A DNA stretch of 64,000 bases. Origin: Aporrectodea caliginosa. Lineage: Eukaryota; Annelida; Clitellata; Crassiclitellata; Lumbricidae. The position numbers and the translations under genes were made by a program. The notes beneath the pieces are model-generated. The model did no database searches. It had not been told where the DNA came from and saw only the letters and a list, made by a program, of their open reading frames with translations. Location of the stretch: NCBI GenBank assembly GCA_020284085.1, contig JACEVL010000019.1, forward strand, positions 3,890,822 to 3,954,821. The letters are read 5' to 3'. Positions 46,161 to 57,852 of the stretch are shown in pieces. The first letter of the stretch is position 1. Each line of letters opens with the position of its first letter.

Positions 46161-46988
46161 AACAAATAATTGAATGGGGGAAGTTATTTTATATTCGGGT
46201 AAAATTAGAGGAGGAAAAGTTAAGGCTATAGTGATAGAGGGAAAATGAAGAGCTTAAATAGACTGATCAAGGGAAAACATTGTTTATTTGTATAGGGCAA
46301 GGAAGTATTTCCGAGTCAGGTTGTCAAACATAGGAAGTTCACGGTTATGTGACCGTGGCCGTAGCGAGTAGCGAGATTGCTTGATAGGCGGTAACAATTT
46401 ATACAACACATGGCAAGGATTGTTCAGAATACAGGCAAAAAGTTAGGTTTCCGCATTGCTGCAAAGAGTCTCATATGAGGGAGAAGATGGAGGTAAGTTA
46501 CTGTAGGCTACTCCTCAGTACTTCTGGCGTACCAACCTTCGAATAATTCCCTCAAGGGCCTCCCGTTCCTGCACTCTCGCAAAACCCCACCACACAGGCG
46601 AGCAATATAGCATCGTACCAACCGTAGTTGCACGAACCACATCAAATGAGCTGTTTCCCCGAGAGCCCATGCGGCACGATAGGCAATCGCTAAGACACCT
46701 TTAGACACCTTTAAATCATTTTAAACTGATTCTATATAAATTCCGCCACTGTTAGATGTGTTACATGGTCACAAACGTGAATTATGCAATAGGAACCTTG
46801 AGAACTGTTTAAAATAATTAGAAACCTCGTTGATTTGTATTATTTGCCTATAAGTAGAAGCTGAAGAGTGTTTCCGTATTATTTCTTCTGAGAACTAAGA
46901 CTGTAATATGCCATAGTAACGATGACAATTGTTCAGACAATGTCTGTCGACGTCAAAGGCCTTTGTTGCCATAAGATGTCGTTAAACT
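46161..46988. other. Non-coding, tRNA-like repeat near 46640-46745
   Basis: Contains GCAATCGCTAAGACACCTTT and GATTCTATATAAATTCCGCC, words of the repeat at 50939-51095. No gene recognised. Confidence 0.5.
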
Positions 46989-47053
46989 CTCCATCCATCC
47001 ATCCATCCATCCATCCATCCATCCATCCATCCATCCATCCATCCATCCATCCA
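46989..47053. repeat. (ATCC)n microsatellite, copy 1 only
   Basis: About sixteen units. The duplicate at about 59585 has only a trace. Confidence 0.97.
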
Positions 47054-48624
47054 GTTCTCTGACAGTGACAGTCCTAAGCCTGGAGAAAAGAGGAGGGCGA
47101 CGCAAACCATATTTGTTACGACACAGCGTCGTTAAACAGCAACTAATCAACCACTCCTATAAGTAGAATTCTCCTATAAGAGCATCGGAAACGGTCGACG
47201 ATTGATTAGAGAGCTGTTTTTAGACACCTTTATTTCGATAGTTGATGTTGAGATTGTATGGTTGGGTGTTGGAGGTGACTGCTACAATCTCTATGCCAGT
47301 GATGCTTCAGTTGGCTTGTGGAAGAGATGATGGTTCCATTGTCATCGTTTCATGCGCTCTTGCTATCATCCTTCACCTGTTCGACTAACCTTACGTTAAG
47401 TTTGTTAATTTTTACCTGGCTTAAACTTACCTTGGTAATTTTACGATGTTACGGCTTTCGTTACACTTGTCGCATCTGTGTCGGAGCCAAGGCAGAGAGC
47501 TTTACCCAGTGTTTCTGCTAGAGTCCCAACAGAGGACGTATTTACGCCCTGACCTAGAATTTGTTTCGACGTAGCTCATTAAGCTATCACACCAACAAAT
47601 TGGACGTTTTGGACTTTTTACGGACGTAACAACGGCCATTTGGGCGTTAACGGAAAAACTGGCTTGACCTTCTACGTGATGAAGCTATTCTGTTTTATTT
47701 ACTTATTATTGATATCGCTGCTGTTGTTTTTGATATTATTATTACGCATTTATGAAGTGCTGAGAAATTGTGGTTGAGGTATTGAATTTTATTTATTTAC
47801 TATTATTATGTATATATAAGGCGCCACTATCAAAAGCGAAGCATCAATCGATGTCGCTAAGCAATAATTGTGAGTGAAGGACTTGCTCAAGGTCTCTTCA
47901 TAGGAACCGTATTTGATCGAATCTAATTCGATAATAATCCGACCTGTGTTCTGTATGATCTTGAGAACGGTTTAACTTATAATAACGATGCCATAATCAT
48001 TAGTCGCTAAATTAGATCAGAGTTTAGTGCTAGCTATTAAGTTCGCCGTTACAGGCAACCGCTAAAGAAAAACCCAATGTTAACAATGTTAAACGCTAAA
48101 GTCGACCGCAGCAGTAGGCTAGACAAAAACCAGCAAACATATCAGTATCCAACTGCTCGCATGAAGTTCAGCATGTCTTATTGGCCCAAATTTCTAAAGC
48201 GTTACTCTAAAGCTAAAAATAAGTGCAGGGCACCAGCTTATTCACGAGCGCTGCGAGATGATCTCTACCGCCTCATGTTCGCAACTCTGTATAAACTCAA
48301 AGCCAAGAATACGTCGTGTGATTAGTAGGGAGTATAAGAATAGTCGTCTAGAGTTTACTCTAACCAGAGAACGCCATGGGGATGAAGTGTATGCGAACTC
48401 ATTTTCTCAGCCTCGGCATATGAGGGCAGTTGGCCAGTCCTCTCCCACGCCAACTGATATTTCCGTTGACAGTGTACGGTCGGTGTACTCGTTACATCTG
48501 GGTCGGTTCAGTTGGATCAGAAAGAGCGAAATTAGTGTTTTGGGGAATTTGAACTAACGACCTTCTACAATCTAGCAATTAATCGTTGAGATGGACGAGC
48601 AACTAATTAACAACGCGCTACTGC
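47054..48624. other. Duplicated non-coding stretch
   Basis: Conserved in copy 2. It includes the GGACGTA repeat at 47525-47660 and a diverged SINE relative at 47820-47990. Short open frames (47318-47521, 48077-48557) are not preserved as one frame between copies, so I do not call genes. Confidence 0.5.
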
Positions 48625-49345
48625 CTTTTCTTCAACTGTACGTGATCTGGGTGTTACGCTAGATAGCTCCCTTTCTTTTAAAGACCATATCTCTAACCTA
48701 ACACGTTCTTCTTATTTTCATTTAAGGCGTCTTAGGGTTGTTCGGCGTTCTGTCTCACCTTCTGTTTTCACCACTCTGGTTCATGCTTTCATATGCTCCC
48801 GAGTTGATTATTGTAATTCTCTTCTCATTGGTCTTCCTAAGGTTCGTCTTTCACCTCTTCAGTCGGTCCTAAATGCTTCTGCCAGATTAATTGCACGCCT
48901 ACCACGGTACTCTCACATTTCTACTTTCATGTTTGAACAACTGCACTGGCTTCCTCTCTCTGCTCGCATTAAATTCAAAATCCTCATTTTAGTCTTCAAG
49001 GCACAAAGGGGTCTTGCCCCAAAATATTTAGCTGATGTATTACTCCGGCCTCTTTCAGCCTCCTCCCATCGACCACTACGCTCATCAAACAGACTTGAGC
49101 TTCTAGTTCCTCATTCTAGAACAGCTATGGCTCAGTCCCGGTCCTTTACCTCAATTGGTCCCTCTCTTTGGAATGCCCTGTCTCCATCTACTCGCTCTCG
49201 AATTCTAGCTAGTAACCTCTCTTCCACCTTTGCTTTTCTCAAAACCGTCTTCTTCTCTTTGGCCTTGCGCACTGGGAGCGCCTCTGAATGGTTCACCCTA
49301 TGAGAGGCGCTTTATAAATGTTTGTATACAATACAATACAATACA
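48625..49345 (+). mobile_element. 5'-truncated L2/CR1-like LINE, copy 1 only
   Basis: The duplicate copy lacks this 721-bp segment (its site is at 61160/61161), so it inserted after the duplication or was lost from the other copy. One open frame of about 225 residues (48626-49303) encodes the RT C-terminal region: VRDLGVTLDSSLSFKDHISN, RVDYCNSLLIGLP, LHWLPLSARIKFKI, APKYLADVL, SLWNALSP, ending SLALRTGSASEWFTL. The 3' end is CGCTTTATAAATG followed by a CAATA-type tandem tail. No stop interrupts the frame, which indicates a recent insertion. Confidence 0.92.
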
Positions 49346-50059
49346 ATACTGAGAGCGTATTTATTGCGAAACAGAGAACGCTAAATGAGGTGTCGAATTC
49401 TTCACGGACGTTCTGCTATCTCAAGATACTGTAATAAAACATTGACCATGACTGTATCGGTGTATGCTACCTCCGTACATTAATTGTAATAATACTCAGA
49501 GCACATTTAGTTTCTGCTTGCGTACAGTTCACAACAGTGACGGATGTAAGGAGACGTTAAGCCAATGAGACGTCGCTAGATGGAGTTGTTCATTTCTGTG
49601 GATTTACATGGACAATAATTGGAAGATCCGATGGGATGCAACCAATCTTGTAATACTATACTAATTATGTTCGTTTATTGACGAAACACTGGGTTGGCAC
49701 ACCGCAACTCATTACAGAAAATACCAGTTACAAATTAGCGAATTAAAGTAAGTAATATCCAAGAAAACTGGCAAATACTCGACGTAAACAATCTTACGTG
49801 TGGCAGCCATCCAGAGGCGCCCATCCCCTCACCTAGCAGAGTCTAATCCTCGGATGTTAATTCCGTGTTATAGGGAGATGGAACGCCGCCTCCTTCCAGA
49901 TGTGTCCTATTGGGTGGGAGGGTTATTAGCTTCAGGTCGTTAATCTTTCCCTTCTTCAAAGGAGACAATTCCTGAGGAATAGTTTGACCCATGGACGGTA
50001 GCTTCTCCCGATTGGGTGGATGCGATGGGTGATTGTTGGGGGAAGTTTGTTGAGACTTG
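49346..50059. other. Duplicated non-coding stretch
   Basis: Matches 61161-61800. It contains SINE-like words (GTGGCAGCC...GGCGCCCATC) also found near 5490. Confidence 0.5.
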
Positions 50060-50470
50060 GTGACGCTTTGTGTCGTGAAGTATTGTTCTCGGTATGTGAG
50101 AAGGACGGGTGATTGGGGATTGATGGGGGAGAGGGAAGGAGTGGATGAATTGATGTGGATGGGTGGGTTGGTTGATGGATCGATGGGTGGATGCATCGAT
50201 GGATGGATTTATAGATGGGTGGATGGATGGATATGTGTGTGTGGGTGAATGTGGGTTGGTGTGACTGGGTGGGTAGGTGAATAGGTGAGTGCGTGGGTGA
50301 ATGAATAGATGTGGATGGGTGGTGAATGGTTTGGTATTTGGATGGGTGATTAACCCATTGGGTAGCTTGTGCAATAATTTGATTATTGGATGGATATGGG
50401 GGATGGGTTTGTGGGTGAATGGATGTTGATAATGGATGGACGGATGAATGGATAAATTCAGCAACAGACG
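50060..50470. repeat. GGAT/GGGT-rich low-complexity minisatellite
   Basis: Repeated TGGATGGGTG, GGTGAATG and related words. Long open frames arise in several phases as a by-product and are not genes. Duplicated at 61800-62120. Confidence 0.9.
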
Positions 50471-50499
50471 TGGAAATTGAATGCGTCATTGTTTATCTT

Positions 50500-50501
50500 C
50501 T

Positions 50502-50577
<76 letters not shown>
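50500..50577. repeat. (TAA)n tract, tail of the adjacent SINE
   Basis: About 24 AAT/TAA units joined to the 3' end of the minus-strand SINE. Confidence 0.95.
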
Positions 50578-50579
<2 letters not shown>

Positions 50580-50785
50580 TCTTTTCTTTATTAAGCGCCT
50601 GACAAACGCACTGCGCTGTACATCTACATGTTATGCAATTGAAATCTTAACTACTAACAGAACAGACAGCTTGCAATACAACGGCGCTAATAGCAGCCTA
50701 CAAAGCAAATCCGCCAAACGGGGCTCGAACTCGGTACCTCTCGGTCTCTGTGCCAGATGTTATCCAATGCGCCACGCCCCCGCCC
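50578..50785 (-). repeat. tRNA-derived SINE, copy B
   Basis: Same family as 1368-1603; the A-box (GCGCATTGGATAA) and B-box (GAGTTCGAGCC) regions are preserved on the minus strand. The long TAA tail suggests a fairly recent insertion. Confidence 0.85.
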
Positions 50786-50938
50786 CCTAATGTTTATCTT
50801 CTTATAGAGTTCGTTTACAAAGACTCTCTACCTGTCAACGGAATCCTTCCTGTAGCAGTGTAAGTATATTACGCACCTCTGCAACTTGCAGTCTGTAACA
50901 CCATTGATTTCTATTGCGCCTCTATTAATATTACGGGA

Positions 50939-51095
50939 CCCGGTAACGGATTCGCTAGAGCGCTCTCCTTAGACACCTTTAAAACGATACAAACCGATGA
51001 TATATAAACTTGGGACGCGGTATGCGATTGGTAAGAGTGCTAGTCTTACACACCTTTAAAACCTGATCCACTGATGCTATATAAGCATGGGACGC
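50939..51095 (+). repeat. Two tandem tRNA-like units with ACACCTTTAAAAC
   Basis: Unit 1 has CGGTAACGGATTCGCTAGAG, then GACACCTTTAAAACGAT, then GATGATATATAA. Unit 2 has CGGTATGCGATTGGTAAGAG, then ACACCTTTAAAACCTGAT, then GATGCTATATAA. The first part resembles a tRNA D-arm/A-box; no B-box follows. Relatives occur near 3205, 46690, 47215, 59185 and 59765. Confidence 0.6.
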
Positions 51096-51291
51096 AGCAA
51101 TTATAATATTTTATTAGTAGTAAATTCCGCTACCATTGAACACGGATTGGGTCGCCTTGTAACGCGGAAAGCACAGGTTAGAACCATTAGAATTACATCT
51201 TTCTTCTATGACATTCACTCACAGTTGCTCAGCGTGATCAACTAATGCTTGTCATTAGATAGCTGCGCACAATAAATGCATAATAATTATA

Positions 51292-51292
<1 letters not shown>

Positions 51293-51322
<30 letters not shown>

Positions 51323-51350
51323 CGACGATGATGATGATCATAATGATGAC
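51293..51350. repeat. (GAT)n microsatellite
   Basis: GATGAT units with a few GAC interruptions. Confidence 0.95.
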
Positions 51351-51534
51351 GATGATAACAACAACAGCAACAGTAATAACAATTAATTCCCACTTACCTC
51401 AGAGCTTCAAACTACGTCACAACCCAATCTGCGTCATCATTTACAATTTGTTTACGTTGAATCAATTTTAATTTTCAATTTAACGTCGACAGTTCAACGG
51501 ATTCTCCAGCGTTAGATCCAGTCCACAAGAGGAA

Positions 51535-51885
51535 GTGCGGGAGGATGACGAGGAGTAGGAGGAGGAAGGAGAACGGAGAGGGGAGAAGGAAGAGTTGGAG
51601 AAAAAGAGAAATAGGATGAGGATGAAGATGAAGAAAAAGAAGTGGAGTGGGAAGAAGAATTGGAGGAGGAGGAAGGAGAAGGAGGAGGAAGTGGAGGACG
51701 AAAAAGAGCAGGAAGAGGGAATGATGAGGAGGAAGAAAGGAGAAGGTAGCGGAGGAGACAGAAGAAGGAGAGGAGGAGAGGAGGAGGGAGAAAAGGAGGA
51801 AGAGGAAGAGAAAGTGTATAAGGAGGACAAGGGCATTGAAGAAGAGGAGGAATGCGAAGAAGAAGATAAAGTACGAACGAGGTAG
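51535..51885. repeat. Polypurine (GGA/GAA) tract, ~350 bp
   Basis: Almost pure purine on the plus strand. Open frames on both strands are low-complexity artefacts. It could adopt a triplex structure. Confidence 0.9.
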
Positions 51886-52282
51886 AATTGCACCAAAGAG
51901 AATTCAATCAAAGATGAATGTAAGAGGAAAATTCATCCGCAGTAGAAGGATGAAAACCCGAAATAAGAACACAAACTAGACCCGGAAGAACGGGGAGTTC
52001 GGATGTGATCAGTGAATTCGATGAAAAATTTGTACTCTAACAGTGCTAGCTTGTGATTGTGTATGGTCAAATTTGTCAATGGTATTGCTTTATTCACGAG
52101 CAACGTAGCTGATTTCAAATGTGTTCCACTTTGGGAACGCTGGGTCACTTTCCTTACATGAACCACTACATTGCGTTGCTACTGAAAATTTCCTTTTGTA
52201 ACTCCACAAAAATGGAATTACAAGTTGTGGAATTATTATATTGATTGTAATTGTGATTATTATTATTAGCCTACTCTGCCCT
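51886..52282. other. No gene recognised
   Basis: Unique-looking non-coding sequence; TAGCCTA near 52267. Confidence 0.35.
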
Positions 52283-53985
52283 AAAAAGCCAAAACGCAGT
52301 AACTCAGAAAACCAATATTTTGCACAAAGTTGATTTTAAAGTTTATTAGAAAAATCTCGGAATTTATCTATTCAATCCAAAAAATATTTAAACCATAAAA
52401 TGTATTAAAATGTGGGTATTTTATTGTTGAAATAAATTTTTTATAATATTAGTGATTTTCGATCAAAATACTCAAAAATCGTTTGTACTGCGTTTTGGCT
52501 TTGCATGAAATTCCCATTTTCATGGGAATTGAATTAGCAAAAACACATTACTGCGTGTGGGCTTATCAATTTTATTCAGCGTGAAATGGTAATAAGGACT
52601 GCACTTTATAACTTATATTGTTATTAATTGCCTTTGTTTTAACTTGAACAACTTGAACATCAATTTCAATTTGAACATCAATTATTAAAAAATTATTGTA
52701 AAAAAATTATTGACTTTAGCTATAAAAATTGAACTCTAACTAGATTTTGTCATGGAAATTACTATAGTCAATCACTGTTGCTTTACAGATATTTACAGAT
52801 AGAATACAATGTTTTCACAAATAATTTTTAGCAAATTAATTGAAAAAAATAAATTTTGAGAACAAACAATTGAACATTCCACATTTAGAAGTCACTTTAG
52901 GTAACTTAACTCCCCAAACTAAAGCAATACAGTAACAGATATGTAAATTATTGGCTGTTGACTGAGTGCCACAACTAATTAGCAACTTTCTACTATTTCA
53001 TTCAAAATTGTCAACCAAATCAGAAGTGGTTGAGTACTGACTTCCATGATAGATCTTAAAAGTGAGGTGTAGGCCTATTCAGAAACTCTTGGTCCTTTTT
53101 CACTTTGAAAATGCAGATGTCGTCGAATGTTGACGTGGGTAGTTTGTAGTAGAACTAATTTTCTGTTTTTTAAGCGTGTGAGAGCTTTTTCCGGCTTTCT
53201 GACCTTGCCTTTGCGTCCACACTTTTCTAAAGCCAGACTCAAAATTTTGGCAGCTCTGCTGTTACAATCTATCCTTTATAATAAAGAACTTTTATTGAAG
53301 TCTGCAATATATTTGAGCAAAATATAATGTAAGACATTTTTCAAACATCTTATCTAGTTTAAATGGCATAGGCCTAATTTAAAAATCTTTTGGTAATAAC
53401 TTTCATTCCATAAAGCTCTTAGCGAAATATCTCATTCAGTTAGTGATGAACAAGCAAGGAATTTAAACCAAAAGTTCTTGGAGAAGAGTGCCTTAATGCT
53501 CTTTGTATAACAAATAGGGCCTACATGTGAAGTTCGACATGGATACCTACATTTTTAATTGATCAAGCGATATTGGTCTCTGAATTTTTGGGTAGATGAC
53601 TACTTAACATGCCTGCAACATGCCTACAATTCGACTGAGGCTACTACTTAGAGTAAAATATTTTAAAACTTCATGTAAAAAAACCTAATAATTCAGTAAC
53701 CTTCTGTCCGTACGTGTATTAGTCAAACCCAAGTAACCGCGATACAAGCATCGTGTAAAAATATAGAAAATATTAATTAACAGACTGTTTTACAATCTGT
53801 AATTATAATTCACGACTGCAACAATTAAAAACGTTTTACAATTAAAAACGCTTTATATAACTTACTTCAGATTAATTCGGATTGATAAATTTGTTTCACG
53901 CTCATTAATTGTAAACAAAACCGGAAACAGAATGCTAAACGCTGACTTATTACGAAGCCATAACGCAGCACTGCGTTTTGGCTTG
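52283..53985. mobile_element. Candidate inverted-repeat element (AAGCCAAAACGCAGTA ends)
   Basis: AAAGCCAAAACGCAGTA near 52284 is inverted as CACTGCGTTTTGGCTT ending near 53985, with a third copy (TACTGCGTTTTGGCTTT) near 52487. The interior is AT-rich and non-coding. No target duplication was found, so the call is tentative. Confidence 0.4.
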
Positions 53986-54019
53986 GTATTCGTTTGTAGG
54001 AGCAGCAGAATACTGGGGT

Positions 54020-56014
54020 TATAACCATAACCATAACCATAAATTTTATTGTTTCCAACAAACAAAACAAAAGCAAAGCATACAATCATCACAATTACAG
54101 TAAGATAGTCGGAAAACAATGGGGGTAGAGAACCCTAAAGGGAACAAGTCCCGACTAGTAGGGTCACCCTTACATCATTGTAGTAATCGAGTGGCAGACT
54201 GAATAATTAGTTACTACTATTTTTTAATCCTTAACAAGTCTTAACTAGTTAACTAGCACGCACAATATAATTAGTACATACCATTGGCAATCAAATAGGC
54301 ACGCAGTCTACGTTTGAATAGGTGAAAACTAGTTAGGTACCGTATGTCGTTGAGGATACTATTCCAGATTTTGGAACCAGCACTTTTAATTGAGAACCTA
54401 CGGGTATTAGTGCGGGAGTATATGGGTCTATAATTGGCTGAAGAACGTACAGGATAGGAATTAGATTGAGACGTAGTTTTGAAGTAATTGTTAAATGATG
54501 AGGGCAGTTGATTATTTGTATATTTGTGCATAAATTCACTAGTTTGCTGAATGGTTATTTGCTCAAGTTTTAAGATGTGTGTGTCTTGGAATGCTAGGTC
54601 CGTAGGAAGATGGGTAGAAGAGTGCCGAGCTTGGTTGACAATAATGCGGAGAGCTCTGTTTTGGAGGACAATTAATCTTTTTAATCTTGCTGGGTAATTA
54701 GAAGCCCATATCATATTACAATAACTAAAATATGGATGGATAATCGAATAGTATAAGCTTATTCGTATATGAGTAGGAAGTAAGTAGGCAACTCTGGATA
54801 GTACACCTATACTTTTAGCAATTTTTGAAGAGATATTCTCAATGTGGTCGTTCCATGTTAGGTGTTGATCTACAAAGACGCCCAGAAATTTAACAGAAGT
54901 TGCCTGTGGTATTGGAATATCATTTAATGTGATAGTTTCTTTTGGTAAAATTACCTTTTTACGATGAGAACAAAATAGAACATAGTTTGTCTTTTTTATA
55001 TTAAGAGATAATTTATTTATTCTAAACCAGTCATGTACTTTTTCAAGTTCTTGGTTCATTAATTGGAACAATTTGTCCAGCGATTTGTGTGAAGCGAAAA
55101 TATTTGTATCGTCAGCAAATAGCAAAAAGTGCAAGAGTGAGGAAGCATTTGGCAGGTCATTAATAAATAACAGAAAGAGGAGAGGGCCAAGAATCGATCC
55201 TTGGGGAACACCATATTTTATTAATTTTAATTTGGACAATGAGTTGTTGCACAGGACCTGTTGGTATCTATTACTTAGATAGCTGTGAAACCAGTCTATT
55301 GCATTACCACGTATAGCTATATTTGCAAGTAAGTAATATTTTATGATCTACCGTATCAAAGGCTTTGCTAATGTCAATAAAGACCCCTAGTGAATATTCG
55401 TTGTTGTCGATGGCAGCCGAGATATTGTCTTGAATGTTGAGTAGTGACATCATGGTTGAGTGTCCAGGTTGGAATCCATGTTGGGATTCATAAATGATGT
55501 GCTTTTTACTTATATAGTCATACAGGCGACAGTACATTACTTTTTCAAGTAGTTTAGAGAAATATGGTAGGATAGATATCGGTCTGTAATTGGCAACATC
55601 CTCACGTCGGCCCTGTTTGAAAATTGGAGTAACTTTAGCTATCTTTAACGCTGATGGGACAATTCCAGTTTCCAAGGAGCAGTTGATAATAGTCGATAAA
55701 GGAGCAGCAATGTGGTCAAGAACCGGGTTAACTAGACTAGGGTTAATGTCATCAGGTCCCGAACTATGAGTAATTTTCAGTGTAAGACTTAAAGCTATTA
55801 TTTCAGCTGGTGTAGTTGGAAGAAGAGTAAATGAGTTTATACTTGCAGAGTTTAGATATGAATTAATTGGCTTATCAGAAAGAGGTATTTTGTCTACGAG
55901 TTCTTGAGCTATACAAGTGAAATAGGTATTAAATCTTTCAGCAATCTGTTCTCCATCAGTTATTTTAGTATCATTTGATATTAAGCATTTTATCAATGTA
56001 TCAGGAGTTTTATT
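54020..56014 (-). mobile_element. CR1/jockey-type LINE with RT domain, one frameshift
   Basis: Minus-strand frames at 56014-55304 and about 55325-54271 encode a reverse transcriptase: KVTPIFKQGRREDVANYRPI and LGVFIDISKAFDTVDHK in the first frame, then GVPQGSILGPLLFLLFINDL, the catalytic FLLFADDTNIF and KFLGVFVDQHLTWNDH in the second. The frames are split by a 1-2 nt lesion near 55325. No endonuclease domain is present: the element is 5'-truncated at about 56014, exactly where the duplicated segment begins. The 3' end has AATAAA and a (TTATGG)n tail near 54020-54042. Confidence 0.93.
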
Positions 56015-57010
56015 AAAATAAAGTAGCTTGAATTTTATACTCACGATGAACTAAAACCTGTAAATGGAATGACTGACGATTTGTGCATAGAAGTAATTCC
56101 TAAGCAAACCTTGAGACAGCCTTAGGTATGAAGTGTTATTACGACTTTTTTTCTTAGCTTAACTTTGATTGGAACTAATTAATTATTAAACTCTGATGTT
56201 GTGCCCCACTTTCTTGCTGGCTGCTCTTTTCACTCATTCTTACAGTAAACTTTGCTATCTTTACATGGTCGAACTGTTAACTCCGTTGCCATGGAACTGC
56301 TTGTCTGCGGGAATTTACCAGTGGCGACTTTCATGTAATCCGAGCATTTCAAGTTACACAGGAATTCATTATTTTTTTTACTGAACTTTGAGAACTTTTA
56401 GCCTAGCACCACTAGCGCCATCGTCATCATAATTAAATTCAATGCATTTTTACGCCAGGTGTAATCAATGTGTTTTGGAATATTGGAGTACTATTCGTAA
56501 CTGCATTGGCTTCGGGGGCCATTTTTATATGCTATTAATGGAGATTCATGCACGATGTTCCCATTTTTCACTGCACTGATATTCAACTTGATTTGGAACA
56601 ATCCCAGTTATTCATCTCTACTTTATACTTCGTTCGACGCAGAAAACTACGGCATCCAAAAGTTCAGTTTTCATGTGTCAAGTTTTTCTTAAGTTTCAAA
56701 TGCTCCTGTATGTTACGCTTCAAGTAGAATGTAACAACCTTCAATCTAATTAATAATCACGGGGTCTTAATTGACGTGGCCCCCATTCAAATGGGAACCG
56801 GTGCAGATGAAGAATTTCACCCGATCAATTCATTGAAAAATGAGGAGGAAGGTCGTGGCTATACGGTCGATAGATAAAAGCGTATACATTTACATTTATT
56901 TATATTAAGTACTAGCTAGCATGAGAGAGTTCATGCGTGTATTTTGATTCTTCTACGAATTTTGAGAAAATGTATTAAAACGATGTCATTATTTTGCTCA
57001 ATTCATATAG

Positions 57011-57852
57011 CTCAGGAGTCGATTCGTTTGGAAATTTTACAGCAGTCTTCTCTCAAGATTTGCTCTTTAGAGCTGACTACAATGAAAGATGAAATGTTTG
57101 TGCTCGTGACTAAATCCATTCATGTTTTCGACCGCAACAATGTGGAAGACCCGAAAGATGTCATCCCATTACCTAAAGGAAATCCTCTGTGCCTAACTGC
57201 TTGCAGCGTGTCAAATTGCCTGTATATACTGAACAGAAAGCAGTGGTACAAGGTTTCAGTCTTACGTATTAAGAAAGATGATGACAACCAGTTCAATATC
57301 TCAGCACTGATTTCTAACCTGTGTCTGCCAAACCCTACTCTATCCGTAACTGCCAATGGTGGCTTAATCCTATCTAAGCATCGAGGGGAGGATCCGGCCG
57401 TAATAAGCATGTACGATGCGAATGGTTCCTTGCAACATGAAATGAGTGTGTCCTCGGAGATTTCTAACCTCAGTCAGATAATTCCAAAATCAAATGGAAA
57501 CCTCGTTCTGGTTTCACGTGAGAATAGCCAAAACAAAGCAAAAATAACGGAGATCGACCTGAATGGCAATATTCTACACCAATACCTGCCTACAGTTAGC
57601 TGTAGTGATATGAAAGTCAGTCAGGCAGACATTCATGGACGAATGTTGTTGATCGAGGAACGACCCGACAGAATGGTGCTACGAGATTCTGAATTAAATC
57701 TCCTGAGGTTTGCTGTTCTGCCGCACCATGGATATAATTATTACCGTGTAGTTTATTCCTCCAAATTCCACTACAATAGCGAAAGAAATGAAATTTTAAG
57801 CTTCTGTGGATATAGAAATACTCTGTCAATCTTTCGCTTCACGGACGAATAA
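57011..57852 (+). CDS. Propeller-like exon, copy 2 (intact, F-box exon absent)
   Basis: The same AG acceptor (57009-57010) and reading frame as 44573-45425, but uninterrupted to the stop at 57850-57852 (about 280 residues from the acceptor, ending IFRFTDE). One upstream ATG at 56983 lies in frame, through a 1-bp shorter T-run than in copy 1, so an unspliced transcript could start there (about 289 residues). D.NG repeats (MYDANGSLQHE, EIDLNGNILHQ) and G-LIL/LVLVS strands suggest NHL-like propeller blades; I do not recognise an orthologue. No F-box exon is found between the LINE and this exon. AATAAA near 58063. Confidence 0.75.

Larger units (their letters stand above)
43613..50353 (+). repeat. 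Direct duplication, copy 1 (~6.7 kb)
   Basis: Aligns with 56015-62125 in the same orientation. It starts 11 bp after the F-box donor site. Copy-1-specific sequences are an (ATCC)n tract (46989-47053), a LINE (48625-49345), and micro-insertions at 44974, 46504 and 48115. Confidence 0.95.

Noticed and set aside
46989..47053. CRISPR-like or regulatory tandem array
   Set aside because: Plain (ATCC)n microsatellite, absent from the duplicate copy.
48077..48557. Possible small genes in the duplicated flank
   Set aside because: The frames differ between copies through indels and show no domain or splice signals.
49843..50489. Long overlapping minus-strand ORFs rich in His, Pro, Ser and Thr
   Set aside because: Produced by the GGAT/GGGT low-complexity repeat; all phases stay open, and copy 2 does not preserve one frame.
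51480..51911. Ser/Phe-rich and Glu/Lys-rich ORFs on both strands
   Set aside because: Translation of a polypurine/polypyrimidine tract; no domain, and open in several frames at once.
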